Below are positions 20,551 through 28,723 of a stretch of 64,000 nucleotides of DNA, piece after piece. The notes under the pieces were generated by a model. That model made no database searches. It saw only the letters and a list, made by a program, of their open reading frames with translations, and was not told the DNA's origin. The DNA comes from Dyella_B sp036746095. GTDB taxonomy: Bacteria; Pseudomonadota; Gammaproteobacteria; Xanthomonadales; Rhodanobacteraceae. Positions within the stretch are counted from its first letter, which is position 1. Each line of letters begins with the position of its first letter. The translations under genes were made by a program, and so were the position numbers. The DNA lies in the NCBI RefSeq assembly GCF_036746095.1, contig NZ_DAIOEU010000017.1, forward strand, positions 1-64,000. Reading direction: 5' to 3'.

Positions 20551-21566
20551 GGCTGTCCCCGCCCGCCGGATTCGCCGTAGATCTGCCCCGTCACGTAACT
20601 CGATTCGGCCGCGGCAAGCTGCACATACACGTGTGCGATTTCCGCCGGTTGTCCCGGGCGGCCCATGGGCGTGGTCTGGCCGAACTCCCTGAGGTTCTTC
20701 TCGCTCTGTCCGTCACTCACCTGCAGCGGCGTCCAGAACGGGCCCGGCGCAACGCCGTTAACGCGAATGCCGCGCTTGATCATCTGCTTGGCCAGCCCTT
20801 TGGTGAAGGTGACGATGCCGCCCTTGGTCAAAGCATAGTCCAGCAGATTCTCGGAAGGATCGTACGCATTCACCGAAGCAGTGTTGATGATGGCCGAGCC
20901 CGGCGGCATATGCGCGACGGCGGCCTTGGTGATCCAGAACATCGCGTAGAGATTGGTCTTCAAGGTCCAGTCGAAATACTCGCTGGAAATGTCCAGGATC
21001 GATTCGAAACTGTGTTGCCGTCCGGCATTGTTCACCAGCAGATCGATGCCGCCGAACGCATCGATCACCCGCGTCACCATGTTCTGGCAAAACGCCTCGT
21101 TGCGAATATCGCCCGGCAACGCCAGCGCCTTGCGCCCGGTTTGCTGGATCTGTGCGATGACGTCGCGCGCATCGGGCTCTTCGGCGGGCAAGTAGGAAAT
21201 CGCCACATCGGCGCCTTCGCGCGCAAAGGCAATCGCCGCAGCGCGGCCAATCCCGGAATCGCCGCCAGTGATCAGCGCGCGGCGCCCCAGCAATTTGCCA
21301 CTGCCGCGATAACTGGTTTCGCCATGGTCCGGGCGCGGGCGCATCTTTCCGGCCAACCCCGGCCAGGCTTGCGATTGCGCCTCGAACGGCGGATGCGGAT
21401 ACCCCTGGCGCGGATCTTTCAACGGCAGGGCCTGCTGACTTGCGCCGCTCCTGTCTTCCGGTTGCGAGGCGCGCGCCGAACCGATCACGGCGGTTGCCAT
21501 GCCCAGGGAAGCCCCCTGCATCAGCCGCCTGCGCGAGGTGGAAATACGCTGGTTGTCATTGCTCAT
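20547..21566 (-). CDS. Tat-exported SDR-family oxidoreductase (YghA-like)
   Basis: NAD(P)-dependent short-chain dehydrogenase, 339 aa. An N-terminal twin-arginine signal, STSRRRLMQGASLGMATAVI, is unusual for this family and predicts a periplasmic location. Then come the YghA-type leader (YPHPPFEAQ, RPDHGE), the cofactor motif TGGDSGIGRA, the NNAG block, Ser in NTASVNAY, and the YxxxK dyad in YALTKGG. Closely related to the cytoplasmic paralogue at 36255, which lacks the signal. ATG at 21566 is preceded by AAGG at a loose distance; a GTG three codons earlier is possible. Substrate unknown. It is coupled to the DUF4142 gene. Confidence 0.9.
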   Translation of the reverse strand: MSNDNQRISTSRRRLMQGASLGMATAVIGSARASQPEDRSGASQQALPLKDPRQGYPHPPFEAQSQAWPGLAGKMRPRPDHGETSYRGSGKLLGRRALITGGDSGIGRAAAIAFAREGADVAISYLPAEEPDARDVIAQIQQTGRKALALPGDIRNEAFCQNMVTRVIDAFGGIDLLVNNAGRQHSFESILDISSEYFDWTLKTNLYAMFWITKAAVAHMPPGSAIINTASVNAYDPSENLLDYALTKGGIVTFTKGLAKQMIKRGIRVNGVAPGPFWTPLQVSDGQSEKNLREFGQTTPMGRPGQPAEIAHVYVQLAAAESSYVTGQIYGESGGRGQP

Positions 21567-21764
21567 GGCACGCACTGCCTTATTGTTGCCAGGCTTGGCG
21601 TTGAAAAAGGGATGCTAGTGCGTGGGGCGGTGGATGGCAGGTCTACGAATGCGCAAGACGGCGTCAACGGCGCTTTCATCGCCGCCATGGAGGCGCGGAT
21701 GAAAAACTCCCCACACCGCCATGCAAGCCATGCCGGGATTTCATTTTTCCATCTACATCCGCGC

Positions 21765-22259
21765 CTAGCGCCACAAATCCAGCAAGATGCCCTGCTCGCC
21801 CTCCACCGGGTCCGATGCTGGCGCCGGCAACCGCCGGATGCGCTCCAGCGCCGCCTCATCCGCCATCGTCTTGCACAGGTCCCAATCCTGCCCCGGCGGA
21901 TAAGCGCCTACCGCAAGAAAATGCTTGTCGGTCCTGACGCTGCAATGCCCCACGCCCGCGGGCAACACCAGCACGTCGCCCTCGCTCACTTCCACTTCCC
22001 TGCCGCGTGGGCCGCCCAGCATCAGGCGCGCATGGCCGCCGGCAAAGCCGAGCGCCTCGTGCGCGGTGGTGTGATAGTGGTGATAGCCATAGACACCGTC
22101 GCGCCAGCGCGCTTGCCAACCGTTGCGCGCGAACAGCGCCTCCATGTCCTTGGCGCCTATCGATTCGCCCGCCACGGCCTGCCGGTACAGCACCGCCGGG
22201 AAGCGCGGGTTGTTCGGCATCCAGGCGTTTTTCTCCAGTAGAAAGGTTTCGATCTGCAC
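21765..22259 (-). CDS. Cupin protein, YjlB-like
   Basis: A 164-aa single-domain cupin. The metal-binding region is YHHYHTTAHEALGFAGG, with the second cupin motif GDVLVLPAGVGH. This matches the YjlB-type cupins of unknown substrate. It begins with GTG at 22259, four bases after the stop of a small upstream frame. Cytoplasmic; no signal peptide. The enzymatic role is not known; a dioxygenase or isomerase-type function would be guesswork. Confidence 0.82.
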   Translation of the reverse strand: MQIETFLLEKNAWMPNNPRFPAVLYRQAVAGESIGAKDMEALFARNGWQARWRDGVYGYHHYHTTAHEALGFAGGHARLMLGGPRGREVEVSEGDVLVLPAGVGHCSVRTDKHFLAVGAYPPGQDWDLCKTMADEAALERIRRLPAPASDPVEGEQGILLDLWR

Positions 22260-22262
22260 GGC

Positions 22263-22427
22263 TCAGCCCGATGATGACGACGAAGGATACGGTTTCTTGC
22301 GTGGAACGTTCTGGGGTTCGTGAGGGGTCTTGGAGTCCGGTTCCTGCTGGTGCTGCTTGTTGGGTTCCGGTCGCTGTTCGGGATAGCCGGAGTTGTGCGG
22401 CGGCTGGGTGCTTGGACGCTCTTCCAT
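22263..22427 (-). CDS. Possible small proline-rich hydrophilic protein
   Basis: A 54-aa frame starting MEERPSTQPPHNSGYPEQRP and ending in a serine run. It is Pro/Gln/Glu-rich and likely disordered. No SD is evident, but its stop lies three bases before the GTG of the cupin gene, consistent with a two-gene unit. No family recognised. Confidence 0.4.
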   Translation of the reverse strand: MEERPSTQPPHNSGYPEQRPEPNKQHQQEPDSKTPHEPQNVPRKKPYPSSSSSG

Positions 22428-22627
22428 CGTTGGATCACGCGTTAATGGGGAAGGTGCGAAAACTTTGCACCATGGCACTGCGTTCGAGCGTGAACATCTG
22501 CCGCGCCGATGCTGATGCCGCCGTCATGCTGATGACTGCGCGCCAACAAAGCCGGAATTTACGGCTTCTCCATGCGCACATCACAGGCGAAGTAGCAGCA
22601 TGCCCTCGCTATCGTGGAGGACATCTC

Positions 22628-22813
22628 ATGGCATCGCACGACCGTAAAGATTCGCCTCATCCATCCGACGGCAGCGCGCAACGCGCGGAAAGCCAGGAAG
22701 CGCGCGAGCGGCGCAAGCGGCACGAGAGCGAGAACCACGACCACGCCCTGGAAGAAACCTTTCCCGCCAGCGATCCGGTATCCGCCTTCGTGCCGAGCAA
22801 GAGCCCCGATTGA
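22628..22813 (+). CDS. Small conserved hydrophilic protein, unknown
   Basis: A 61-aa, highly charged protein (MASHDRKDSPHPSDG..., then many Arg/Glu/His) ending with HALEETFPASDPVSAFVP. That C-terminal motif, an ALEETFPASDP pattern, is recognisable in many short proteobacterial hypotheticals. A strong GGAGG lies seven bases before the ATG, so it is very likely translated. Divergent from the 54-aa frame and convergent with the oxidase operon end ten bases away. Function unknown. Confidence 0.7.
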   Translation: MASHDRKDSPHPSDGSAQRAESQEARERRKRHESENHDHALEETFPASDPVSAFVPSKSPD

Positions 22814-22822
22814 AACGCTCAA

Positions 22823-23125
22823 TCAATGCAAGGCCGCGTGCAGCAGTGAGCGGGTGAAGTAATCACCCAGCGTCAGCGCCACCAGGATCAACGGCCACGC
22901 AAAGGCCAGGATGGCAATCATCCGCAGCGCCGGATGCCCGCTCTTCAGCCGCATGAACACCACCATCACCAACAGAGCCTGGCTCACCGCCACGCTTGCG
23001 GTAATCGCCAGCACCCACCAGCCAAGCGGCACGCGGGACAAGCCCGCGGAAAGGGCAAGCAAGATCAGCAAGCCGGCCAGCACCAGCAACTGGCTGCGCA
23101 AGCTGGGAATTTCCTGCTGCGTCAT
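22823..23125 (-). CDS. Cytochrome c oxidase subunit IV-type membrane protein
   Basis: A 100-aa protein with three hydrophobic segments (LLVLAGLLILLALSAGL, WVLAITASVAVSQALLVMVV, MIAILAFAWPLILVALTL), matching the prokaryotic COX4/CyoD family that stabilises heme-copper oxidases. Its ATG overlaps the subunit III stop (ATGA). It is the last gene of the Alternative Complex III/oxidase operon. Confidence 0.85.
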   Translation of the reverse strand: MTQQEIPSLRSQLLVLAGLLILLALSAGLSRVPLGWWVLAITASVAVSQALLVMVVFMRLKSGHPALRMIAILAFAWPLILVALTLGDYFTRSLLHAALH

Positions 23126-23775
23126 CCCGCGCTCCCCACCAGATAAAAGGCCGGGTAGACAAAGATCCACACGATATCGACCAGGCTCCAGTACAAACCG
23201 GTGATTTCGATCGGCGTGTGGTACTGCGCGCAAAATGAGCCACGCCAGGTGCGCCACGCCATGATCAGCAGCAACACCACGCCAATCAGCACGTGCAGGC
23301 TGTGAAAGCCGGTGGTCACGTAGTAAAGGCTGAAGAACAATTCCATCTCATGCGCGCTCGGCCCTTGCTGCAGGTAGCGGATGCCGGGTATCAAGCCTTC
23401 CTTGAATTCGTCGTGATACTCCATGCCGTGCAGCACCAGGAACGCCACGCCGAGCAAACTGGTCACCAGCAGCAACACCGCGCTTTGACGCGCCTTGTTC
23501 AACTGGATCTGCCGCAACGCGATCGCCGAAAGGCAACCGCTGGTCAGCAAGATCGCCGTTTCCGCCGTGCCCATCGGGAAATCCAGATGCGAACTGCCTT
23601 CGACGAACGCCAGCGGAAAACGCCAGCGGCAAACCACGTACGCCGCAAACAGCACGCCAAAGAACAGCACTTCCGTGGCAATGAACGCCCACATGCCGAG
23701 CATGGCGGCTTCTTTCTGCTGGGGTGCATCGTCGAATTGCTGCTGCACCGCCGCTGCTGGCATGGACGCATTCAT
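23122..23775 (-). CDS. ctaE: Cytochrome c oxidase subunit III
   Basis: A 217-aa integral membrane subunit of the heme-copper oxidase. It has the COX3 blocks MLGMWAFIATEVLFFGVLFA, TAETAILLTSGCLSAIAL, GFHSLHVLIGVVLLL and GLYWSLVDIVWIFVYPAFYL. It lacks the first two helices of the long form, as is common in caa3 oxidases. Its ATG shares one base with the subunit I stop (TGATG), and its stop overlaps subunit IV. Confidence 0.94.
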   Translation of the reverse strand: MNASMPAAAVQQQFDDAPQQKEAAMLGMWAFIATEVLFFGVLFAAYVVCRWRFPLAFVEGSSHLDFPMGTAETAILLTSGCLSAIALRQIQLNKARQSAVLLLVTSLLGVAFLVLHGMEYHDEFKEGLIPGIRYLQQGPSAHEMELFFSLYYVTTGFHSLHVLIGVVLLLIMAWRTWRGSFCAQYHTPIEITGLYWSLVDIVWIFVYPAFYLVGSAG

Positions 23776-25391
23776 CAGTCGTGGTAATCGTATGGGTCGG
23801 TAGTCACCACCGGCGTTTCATGGAAATTGTGTTCGGGCGGCGGTGAAGCGACGGTCCATTCCAGGCCGGTTGCGCGCCACGGATTCGGCCCCGCCGGCTC
23901 GCCGCGAAACAACGAATGGCCCAGGTAGAACAGTGGCATCAGATACGACACGGCAAGGATCAGCGCGCCGATCGAGGAAATCACGTTGAGCTCCTGGAAC
24001 TGCGGCAAATACTGGTGATACCGCCGCGGCATGCCCTCGTAGCCCAATATGTATTGCGGAAAGAAGGTCAGGTTGAAGCCGACGAACATCAGGATCGCCG
24101 CCAGCCTGGCGATGTTTTCCGAATACATGCGCCCGGTGGCCTTCGGCCACCAGTAGTGGATGCCCCCCAGGTACGCCATCACCGAGCCGCCGACCATGAT
24201 GTAGTGGAAGTGCGCCACCACGAAGTAGGTGTCGGTCAGGTTCACGTCCAAGGCCACCGCCGCGAGGAACAAACCGGTCATGCCGCCCAGGGTGAACAAA
24301 CCGACGAAGCCGAGCGCATAGATCATCGGTGCATGAAAATGGATGTCGCCCTTGTACAGCGTGGCCAGCCAATTGAACACCTTGATCGCCGATGGCACCG
24401 CCACCACGAAACTGAGAATGGAAAATACGATGCCGGCATACATCGACTGCCCGGCCACGAACATGTGATGCCCCCACACCAGGAAACCGATGAAGGCAAT
24501 GCCGAACATCGACCAGGCCATGAACTTGTAGCCGAAGATGCGGCGACGCACGCCATTGCAGATCAACTCGCTCGCCACGCCCATCGCGGGCAGGATCATG
24601 ATGTATACGGCCGGATGCGAATAGAACCAGAAAAAATGCTGGAACAGGATCGGATCGCCGCCCAGCGCCGGGTCGAAAATCCCCACGCCGGCCAGCCGTT
24701 CCAGCCCGATCAGCGCCAGCGTCATCGCCAGCACCGGTGTGGCCAGCATCATCACCACGCTGGTGGCGTACATCGCCCATACGAACAACGGCAGGCGATA
24801 CCAGTGCATGCCCGGCGCACGCATCGTGTGCGTGGTCACGATCAGGTTCATGCCGGTAAGGATGGTGGAAAAGCCGACCACGAACACACCCACCACGGCG
24901 AGAATCACGTTGGTGTTGGAAAACATGGTCGAGAACGGCGTATAGAACGTCCAGCCCGTGTCCACCCCGCCGAGCACCAGGGTAGCGGCGGTAAACAAAC
25001 CCCCGATCATGTAGAGGTACCAGCTGAACAGGTTCAAGCGCGGAAACGCCATGTCGCGCGCACCGATCATGATCGGCAACAGGAAATTGCCCATCGTCGA
25101 TGGAATGGACGGGATCAGGAAAAACCACACCATCACCACGCCGTGGAAGGTAAAGGTCTTGTTGTAGGTTTCCGCCGAAAGCAGGCGGCCGTCGGGATGG
25201 ATCAGCGTGAGCCGGATCAATGTCGCCGCCGCGCCGCCCATGAAGAAGAACGCGGTGATCGCGATGGTGTACAGGATCGCAATGCGCTTGTGGTCGCGCG
25301 TGCTCAGCCATGACCAGAGCGTGCGGCCACCTTCGACCAGGTAGCCGGAGCCCATCGATTCGATGTCGGCGGTAGTGGCTGCTGCGTTCAT
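23775..25391 (-). CDS. ctaD: Cytochrome c oxidase subunit I, A2-type (aa3/caa3)
   Basis: Catalytic subunit (538 aa) that reduces oxygen and pumps protons. Ligands are visible: heme a His in FHGVVMVWFF, CuB/Tyr cross-link region in YSHPAVYIMIL, CuB pair in WGHHMFVAG, and heme a3/a His in VAHFHYIMVGG. The YSHPAV sequence, with no Glu as in GHPEV, marks the A2 subclass of heme-copper oxidases, as in Rhodothermus caa3. ATG at 25391 follows GGGAGAGAAC; the longer frame upstream is unsupported. About 165 bases containing a repeat separate it from subunit II, the only real gap in this operon. Confidence 0.96.
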   Translation of the reverse strand: MNAAATTADIESMGSGYLVEGGRTLWSWLSTRDHKRIAILYTIAITAFFFMGGAAATLIRLTLIHPDGRLLSAETYNKTFTFHGVVMVWFFLIPSIPSTMGNFLLPIMIGARDMAFPRLNLFSWYLYMIGGLFTAATLVLGGVDTGWTFYTPFSTMFSNTNVILAVVGVFVVGFSTILTGMNLIVTTHTMRAPGMHWYRLPLFVWAMYATSVVMMLATPVLAMTLALIGLERLAGVGIFDPALGGDPILFQHFFWFYSHPAVYIMILPAMGVASELICNGVRRRIFGYKFMAWSMFGIAFIGFLVWGHHMFVAGQSMYAGIVFSILSFVVAVPSAIKVFNWLATLYKGDIHFHAPMIYALGFVGLFTLGGMTGLFLAAVALDVNLTDTYFVVAHFHYIMVGGSVMAYLGGIHYWWPKATGRMYSENIARLAAILMFVGFNLTFFPQYILGYEGMPRRYHQYLPQFQELNVISSIGALILAVSYLMPLFYLGHSLFRGEPAGPNPWRATGLEWTVASPPPEHNFHETPVVTTDPYDYHD

Positions 25392-25469
25392 GAGGTTCTC
25401 TCCCAACCATTTGCCTGCACCGCATTTGCGAAGCGTGTATCCCGACGCTTGCCACAATCTGCCACCTCC

Positions 25470-25515
25470 CCTACGGCAGTAGAGCCTGCCCCGGACTTGA
25501 GCCGGGGGGAGCGGA
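25470..25515. repeat. Palindromic repeat in the subunit II-subunit I gap
   Basis: GCAGTAGAGCCTGCCCCGG followed by acttgag and CCGGGG, giving a CCCCGG/CCGGGG hairpin near 25490-25508. The sequence GCAGTAGAGCCTGCCCCGG recurs at 47221-47239 before the EmrB-type gene. It interrupts an otherwise overlapping operon. Confidence 0.7.
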
Positions 25516-25556
25516 CCGTCTCTCGCGGTGACAAGGATGCGCTACGACTTGCCCAT

Positions 25557-26507
25557 CTAACGCTGTGCATGCTCCCCCTCCTGCTGCGAAGGCCCCGCCT
25601 CCAACGACTTGATGTAAGCCAGCAACGCCAGGACATCCTCTTCATCGATGCGCGACTGATACGTCGGCATGATCGGCGCATACCCCGCCACCCGTTGCGT
25701 GTTCGGCAGCATGATCGCGTCATGCAGATAGCGGTCGTCTGCCGTCACCGTGGGACCATCGGCCAGCTTTACGCGGCTTTGGTACAAGCCACGCAAATCC
25801 GGCGCACGAATGCCGGAACCCGGGTCGTGGCAACCGCTGCAGCCGAATTGCACGAACAGTTGCCGTCCCTGTTTTGCCGGCGGCAACGCCGTGCTCTCGT
25901 CGAGCCACCGCCGGTAATCCTCGCGCGAGACGACTTTCACCGTGCCCGTCATCGCCGCATGGTCAGTGCCACAGTATTCCGAACACAGCAGCGGGTAGCT
26001 GCCCAGCTTCGTCGCGGTGAACCACAACGCGGTATAGCGTCCCGGCACGACGTCCTGCTTCACCCGGAAATCCGGAACATAGAAACTGTGGATCACATCC
26101 TGCGACGTCATGATCAAGCGCACCGGCACGCCCAGCGGCACGTGCAGCACGTCGATCTCGCGCCGCCCGTTGGGGTGCTGCACTTTCCACATCCACTGCT
26201 TGGCGACGACGTAGATCGGCTTGGCGTCGGCCGGCGGCGTGCGCAGCAAGGTCCACAGATTGATGCTCCATGCGAACATGCCGACGAACAGCAGGAACGG
26301 AATCAGCGTCCAGCTGATTTCCAGGCCGAACTTGGTGCTCTGCCGTCCTTCGCGATTGGCATCGCTGCCGTGCCGGTACTTGATGCAAAACCAGAACATC
26401 ACCACGAAGACGCCGAGCGCCACCGCGCCGCACAGCACCAGCATGGCATCGAACATGCGGTCGATCGGCACGGAAAAATTGGATGCTTCCGGCAGCGACC
26501 TGATCAT
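25557..26507 (-). CDS. ctaC: Cytochrome c oxidase subunit II with fused cytochrome c domain (caa3)
   Basis: Receives electrons at CuA and delivers them to subunit I. The 316-aa product has a first membrane helix (MLVLCGAVALGVFVVMFW) and a second (LIPFLLFVGMFAWSINLW). The CuA site is complete: H in QDVIHSFYVP and the CSEYCGTDHAAM loop. A C-terminal cytochrome c domain has CSGCH and a Met-containing PIMPTYQ block. The fusion makes it caa3-type, so no separate soluble cytochrome is strictly needed. Its ATG overlaps the stop of the SCO gene (ATGA). Confidence 0.95.
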   Translation of the reverse strand: MIRSLPEASNFSVPIDRMFDAMLVLCGAVALGVFVVMFWFCIKYRHGSDANREGRQSTKFGLEISWTLIPFLLFVGMFAWSINLWTLLRTPPADAKPIYVVAKQWMWKVQHPNGRREIDVLHVPLGVPVRLIMTSQDVIHSFYVPDFRVKQDVVPGRYTALWFTATKLGSYPLLCSEYCGTDHAAMTGTVKVVSREDYRRWLDESTALPPAKQGRQLFVQFGCSGCHDPGSGIRAPDLRGLYQSRVKLADGPTVTADDRYLHDAIMLPNTQRVAGYAPIMPTYQSRIDEEDVLALLAYIKSLEAGPSQQEGEHAQR

Positions 26508-27298
26508 GGCGACGCTCCCGGATGCCGCCGCAGCAGCATGAACATTCCCAGCAACAGGACCACAAAACCGATGCCCAAGCCCTGCATGATGCGCGTGATC
26601 GTCACCGTGTACCGCCCGGTGGCCGGATCGTAGCCGCAACACAGCAGCACCAATTGATCGACCATGCTGCCGAGCGTGTGATGCGATGCCGCCACCACCG
26701 CCAGGCGCAAGCTCTGCGGCACGTAGTTCACGCCCATCAGATACTGATTGACCCGGCCATCCGCCGTGGCAATCACCAGGCCCGCGGGATGTGCGTACTG
26801 GTCAAGCCGCGCATCGTAGAAGTAGTGGTAGCCGATCGCGCCGGCCAGCGCATCGATCGATGCCTTGCCGCCGACCAGGACATGCCAGGCGGCTGCATCC
26901 GCGTCGCCTTGCATGTTCGCGATCATGCGTTGCTTGCTCGCCGCAGCGGCAGGCGTATCGCGTGGATCGATGCTGACGAACAGCACGCTCACATCGCTAC
27001 CGGGTCGCAACCTCGACTGCGCAATCGCATGCGCGAGGCCCTGCTCCGCCACATCGCACAGATTGGGGCAGCGGAAATAGCCGAGCATCAGCAAGGTCGG
27101 GCGTCCATCCATCCATTGTTGCAGGCTTGCCGTCTTGCCGGATGCGTCGGTGAACGTCGCCGCCATCGGCAGCGCGGCTCCAAGCTTCTGCTGGAAATCG
27201 GCCCGCGCCGTGAGATGCGGCGGCGGTGGCGGCGCCGTTTCGGCAGCGCATAACCAGCACGCCAGCAACAACAGCAATGCGCGCGAAAGCCGGCTCAT
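26504..27298 (-). CDS. SCO1/SenC-family copper chaperone
   Basis: Thioredoxin-fold protein needed to load the CuA site of subunit II. The 264-aa product has a signal peptide (RALLLLLACWLCA), the copper motif CPNLC in YFRCPNLCDV, the distal His region GYHYFYDARLDQYAHPAG, and a C-terminal membrane helix (LGIGFVVLLLGMFMLL) that anchors it at the periplasmic face. It overlaps both neighbours by ATGA, directly before the subunit II gene it should serve. Confidence 0.93.
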   Translation of the reverse strand: MSRLSRALLLLLACWLCAAETAPPPPPHLTARADFQQKLGAALPMAATFTDASGKTASLQQWMDGRPTLLMLGYFRCPNLCDVAEQGLAHAIAQSRLRPGSDVSVLFVSIDPRDTPAAAASKQRMIANMQGDADAAAWHVLVGGKASIDALAGAIGYHYFYDARLDQYAHPAGLVIATADGRVNQYLMGVNYVPQSLRLAVVAASHHTLGSMVDQLVLLCCGYDPATGRYTVTITRIMQGLGIGFVVLLLGMFMLLRRHPGASP

Positions 27299-27648
27299 GG
27301 CGACGAACTCCCGTTTTCTGGCCTGGACGCAGCCTGCTTCCGCACCAGCAGCGCCATCGCGCGTTCGATCGGGATATGCGCCGTGCGATGGCTTGCATCG
27401 GTCCAGCCGTAGGTAGTGAGCTGCTGCGTCTGCAAGTGGTATTGCGCGATGCGATCCGCCGGCGGGTTGACCTGCAGGCGCGGCTGCGGCGGCAGCGCCG
27501 GCGGCGGCAGGTTGAGCGTGCGCGAATGCACGTGCTGCCATAACACGTACATCCCGTACAGGATCACCACGAACAACACCACGAACAAGCCGCCCAGCTT
27601 GTGCAGGGCCGGCGCATCGATGCGATGCGGCTCATGCGCCCTGCCCAT
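27295..27648 (-). CDS. Small single-pass membrane protein of the ACIII/oxidase operon, unknown
   Basis: A 117-aa protein with one N-terminal helix (LGGLFVVLFVVILYGMYVLW, about residues 19-38). A proline-rich linker (NLPPPALPPQPRLQVNPP) follows, then a periplasmic tail with the block TTYGWTDASHRTAHIPIERAM. The YGW.D...-IPI.RAM pattern looks like that in small proteins of other SCO/cox clusters. No enzymatic motif is present; a structural or assembly role is inferred only from its place between actF and the SCO gene. ATG at 27648 has GAAGGAGGG ahead of it, overlapping actF by 17 bases; the first ATG of the frame has no SD. Confidence 0.75.
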   Translation of the reverse strand: MGRAHEPHRIDAPALHKLGGLFVVLFVVILYGMYVLWQHVHSRTLNLPPPALPPQPRLQVNPPADRIAQYHLQTQQLTTYGWTDASHRTAHIPIERAMALLVRKQAASRPENGSSSP

Positions 27649-28723
27649 CGCGCACCCTCCTTCTTTCATGCAGGCCCGCGCGATAGCGCATGGCGCAGAA
27701 TCCCAGGAGGCCGATGCAGATCAAAGGATCGGTCCAGTACAACGTAACGCCCTGCAAAGCGCCGCTGGGCAGCACCAGCCAGATCAGGTTGAGCCACTGC
27801 GCAAACAGGCTGACCACGGCGACGATGCGCAAGGCGCGCAGCGAGGTTTTCACCTTGCCGAGCAGCAGCGCGAAGAACGGTATGCCCAGGCCCAGGCACG
27901 CCACCATCACCCCCAGCCACCACCAGCCGGTGAGCAGGCGCGGCGCATACCAGGCGGTTTCCGCCGGCAAATCCGCCACCCAGCTGGTGAGATAGTCAAT
28001 GAAACTGACGTAGGCCCAACCGAGCACCATCACCAGCATCAAGTTGCCGAAATCGCGCAACAGGCGCGGCGGCGCATCGTTGGCCTGAACATCACGCGCC
28101 AGATGCATCAACACCGCCAGCGCAAAGGCGATCAGCAACTGGCTGGTGAACAGCAGCAAGCCAATGTCGGTGGTGTGCCAGTGCGGCACCAGCGACATCA
28201 CCCAGTCCACCGCTGCCAGCGTGACGGTCAGCAACATCGCCACCAGGCTGCCCGCGGCGAAACGCGGCTGCAGCGCCCGGCCGTTGCCCGTGGCGCACAT
28301 CACGCCGTACGCCATCCACGCCCAGATCGCGAACACCACCAGGGTGCGAACGATCAAGCCCGGTGCATTGAGATACCAGCGCTGGTGATCGAGATAAGGA
28401 TCATCCACCGGCTCCGTCCGCAGCCATGGAAACAACACGTGCATGCCGACCAGCAGCGGAATTACCGCCAACGCGGCGTAAGGCAGCAACCGCGTTGCCG
28501 CCAGGCATTCATTGCCAAGCCGCACGCCCCATGCACCGCCGGTCAGCGCGTGGATCATCATCAGCGTCATGCTGCCCAGCACCACGCCGAGCACGAACAG
28601 CCAGCTGGCCAGATATACGAACAAGGCGTGGCGCATATGGCCGACGGCGAAGAAAAAGCCCACCAGTAGCAGCGCCAGGGCCACCCCTGTTCCCACCAGG
28701 CTGGAAAGCGTCGTGCGCGTCAT
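27632..28723 (-). CDS. actF: Alternative Complex III membrane subunit ActF
   Basis: A 363-aa polytopic protein with about ten membrane helices, related to the NrfD/PsrC-type quinol-site subunit ActC, as expected of ActF. It starts by ATGA overlap with actE. Recognisable segments include WLFVLGVVLGSMTLMMIHAL near residue 41, DWVMSLVPHWHTTDIGLLLF, and YVSFIDYLTSWVADLPAET. It sits in the membrane part of the quinol:cytochrome c oxidoreductase. Identification rests on topology, gene order and length. Confidence 0.9.
   Translation of the reverse strand: MTRTTLSSLVGTGVALALLLVGFFFAVGHMRHALFVYLASWLFVLGVVLGSMTLMMIHALTGGAWGVRLGNECLAATRLLPYAALAVIPLLVGMHVLFPWLRTEPVDDPYLDHQRWYLNAPGLIVRTLVVFAIWAWMAYGVMCATGNGRALQPRFAAGSLVAMLLTVTLAAVDWVMSLVPHWHTTDIGLLLFTSQLLIAFALAVLMHLARDVQANDAPPRLLRDFGNLMLVMVLGWAYVSFIDYLTSWVADLPAETAWYAPRLLTGWWWLGVMVACLGLGIPFFALLLGKVKTSLRALRIVAVVSLFAQWLNLIWLVLPSGALQGVTLYWTDPLICIGLLGFCAMRYRAGLHERRRVRDGQGA

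Noticed and set aside
20382..22241. 619-aa open frame on the plus strand
   Set aside because: Runs antisense through the DUF4142, SDR and cupin genes; composition typical of a shadow.
23916..25313. 465-aa open frame opposite ctaD
   Set aside because: Antisense to a complete heme-copper oxidase gene; His/Gln/Arg-rich with no domain.
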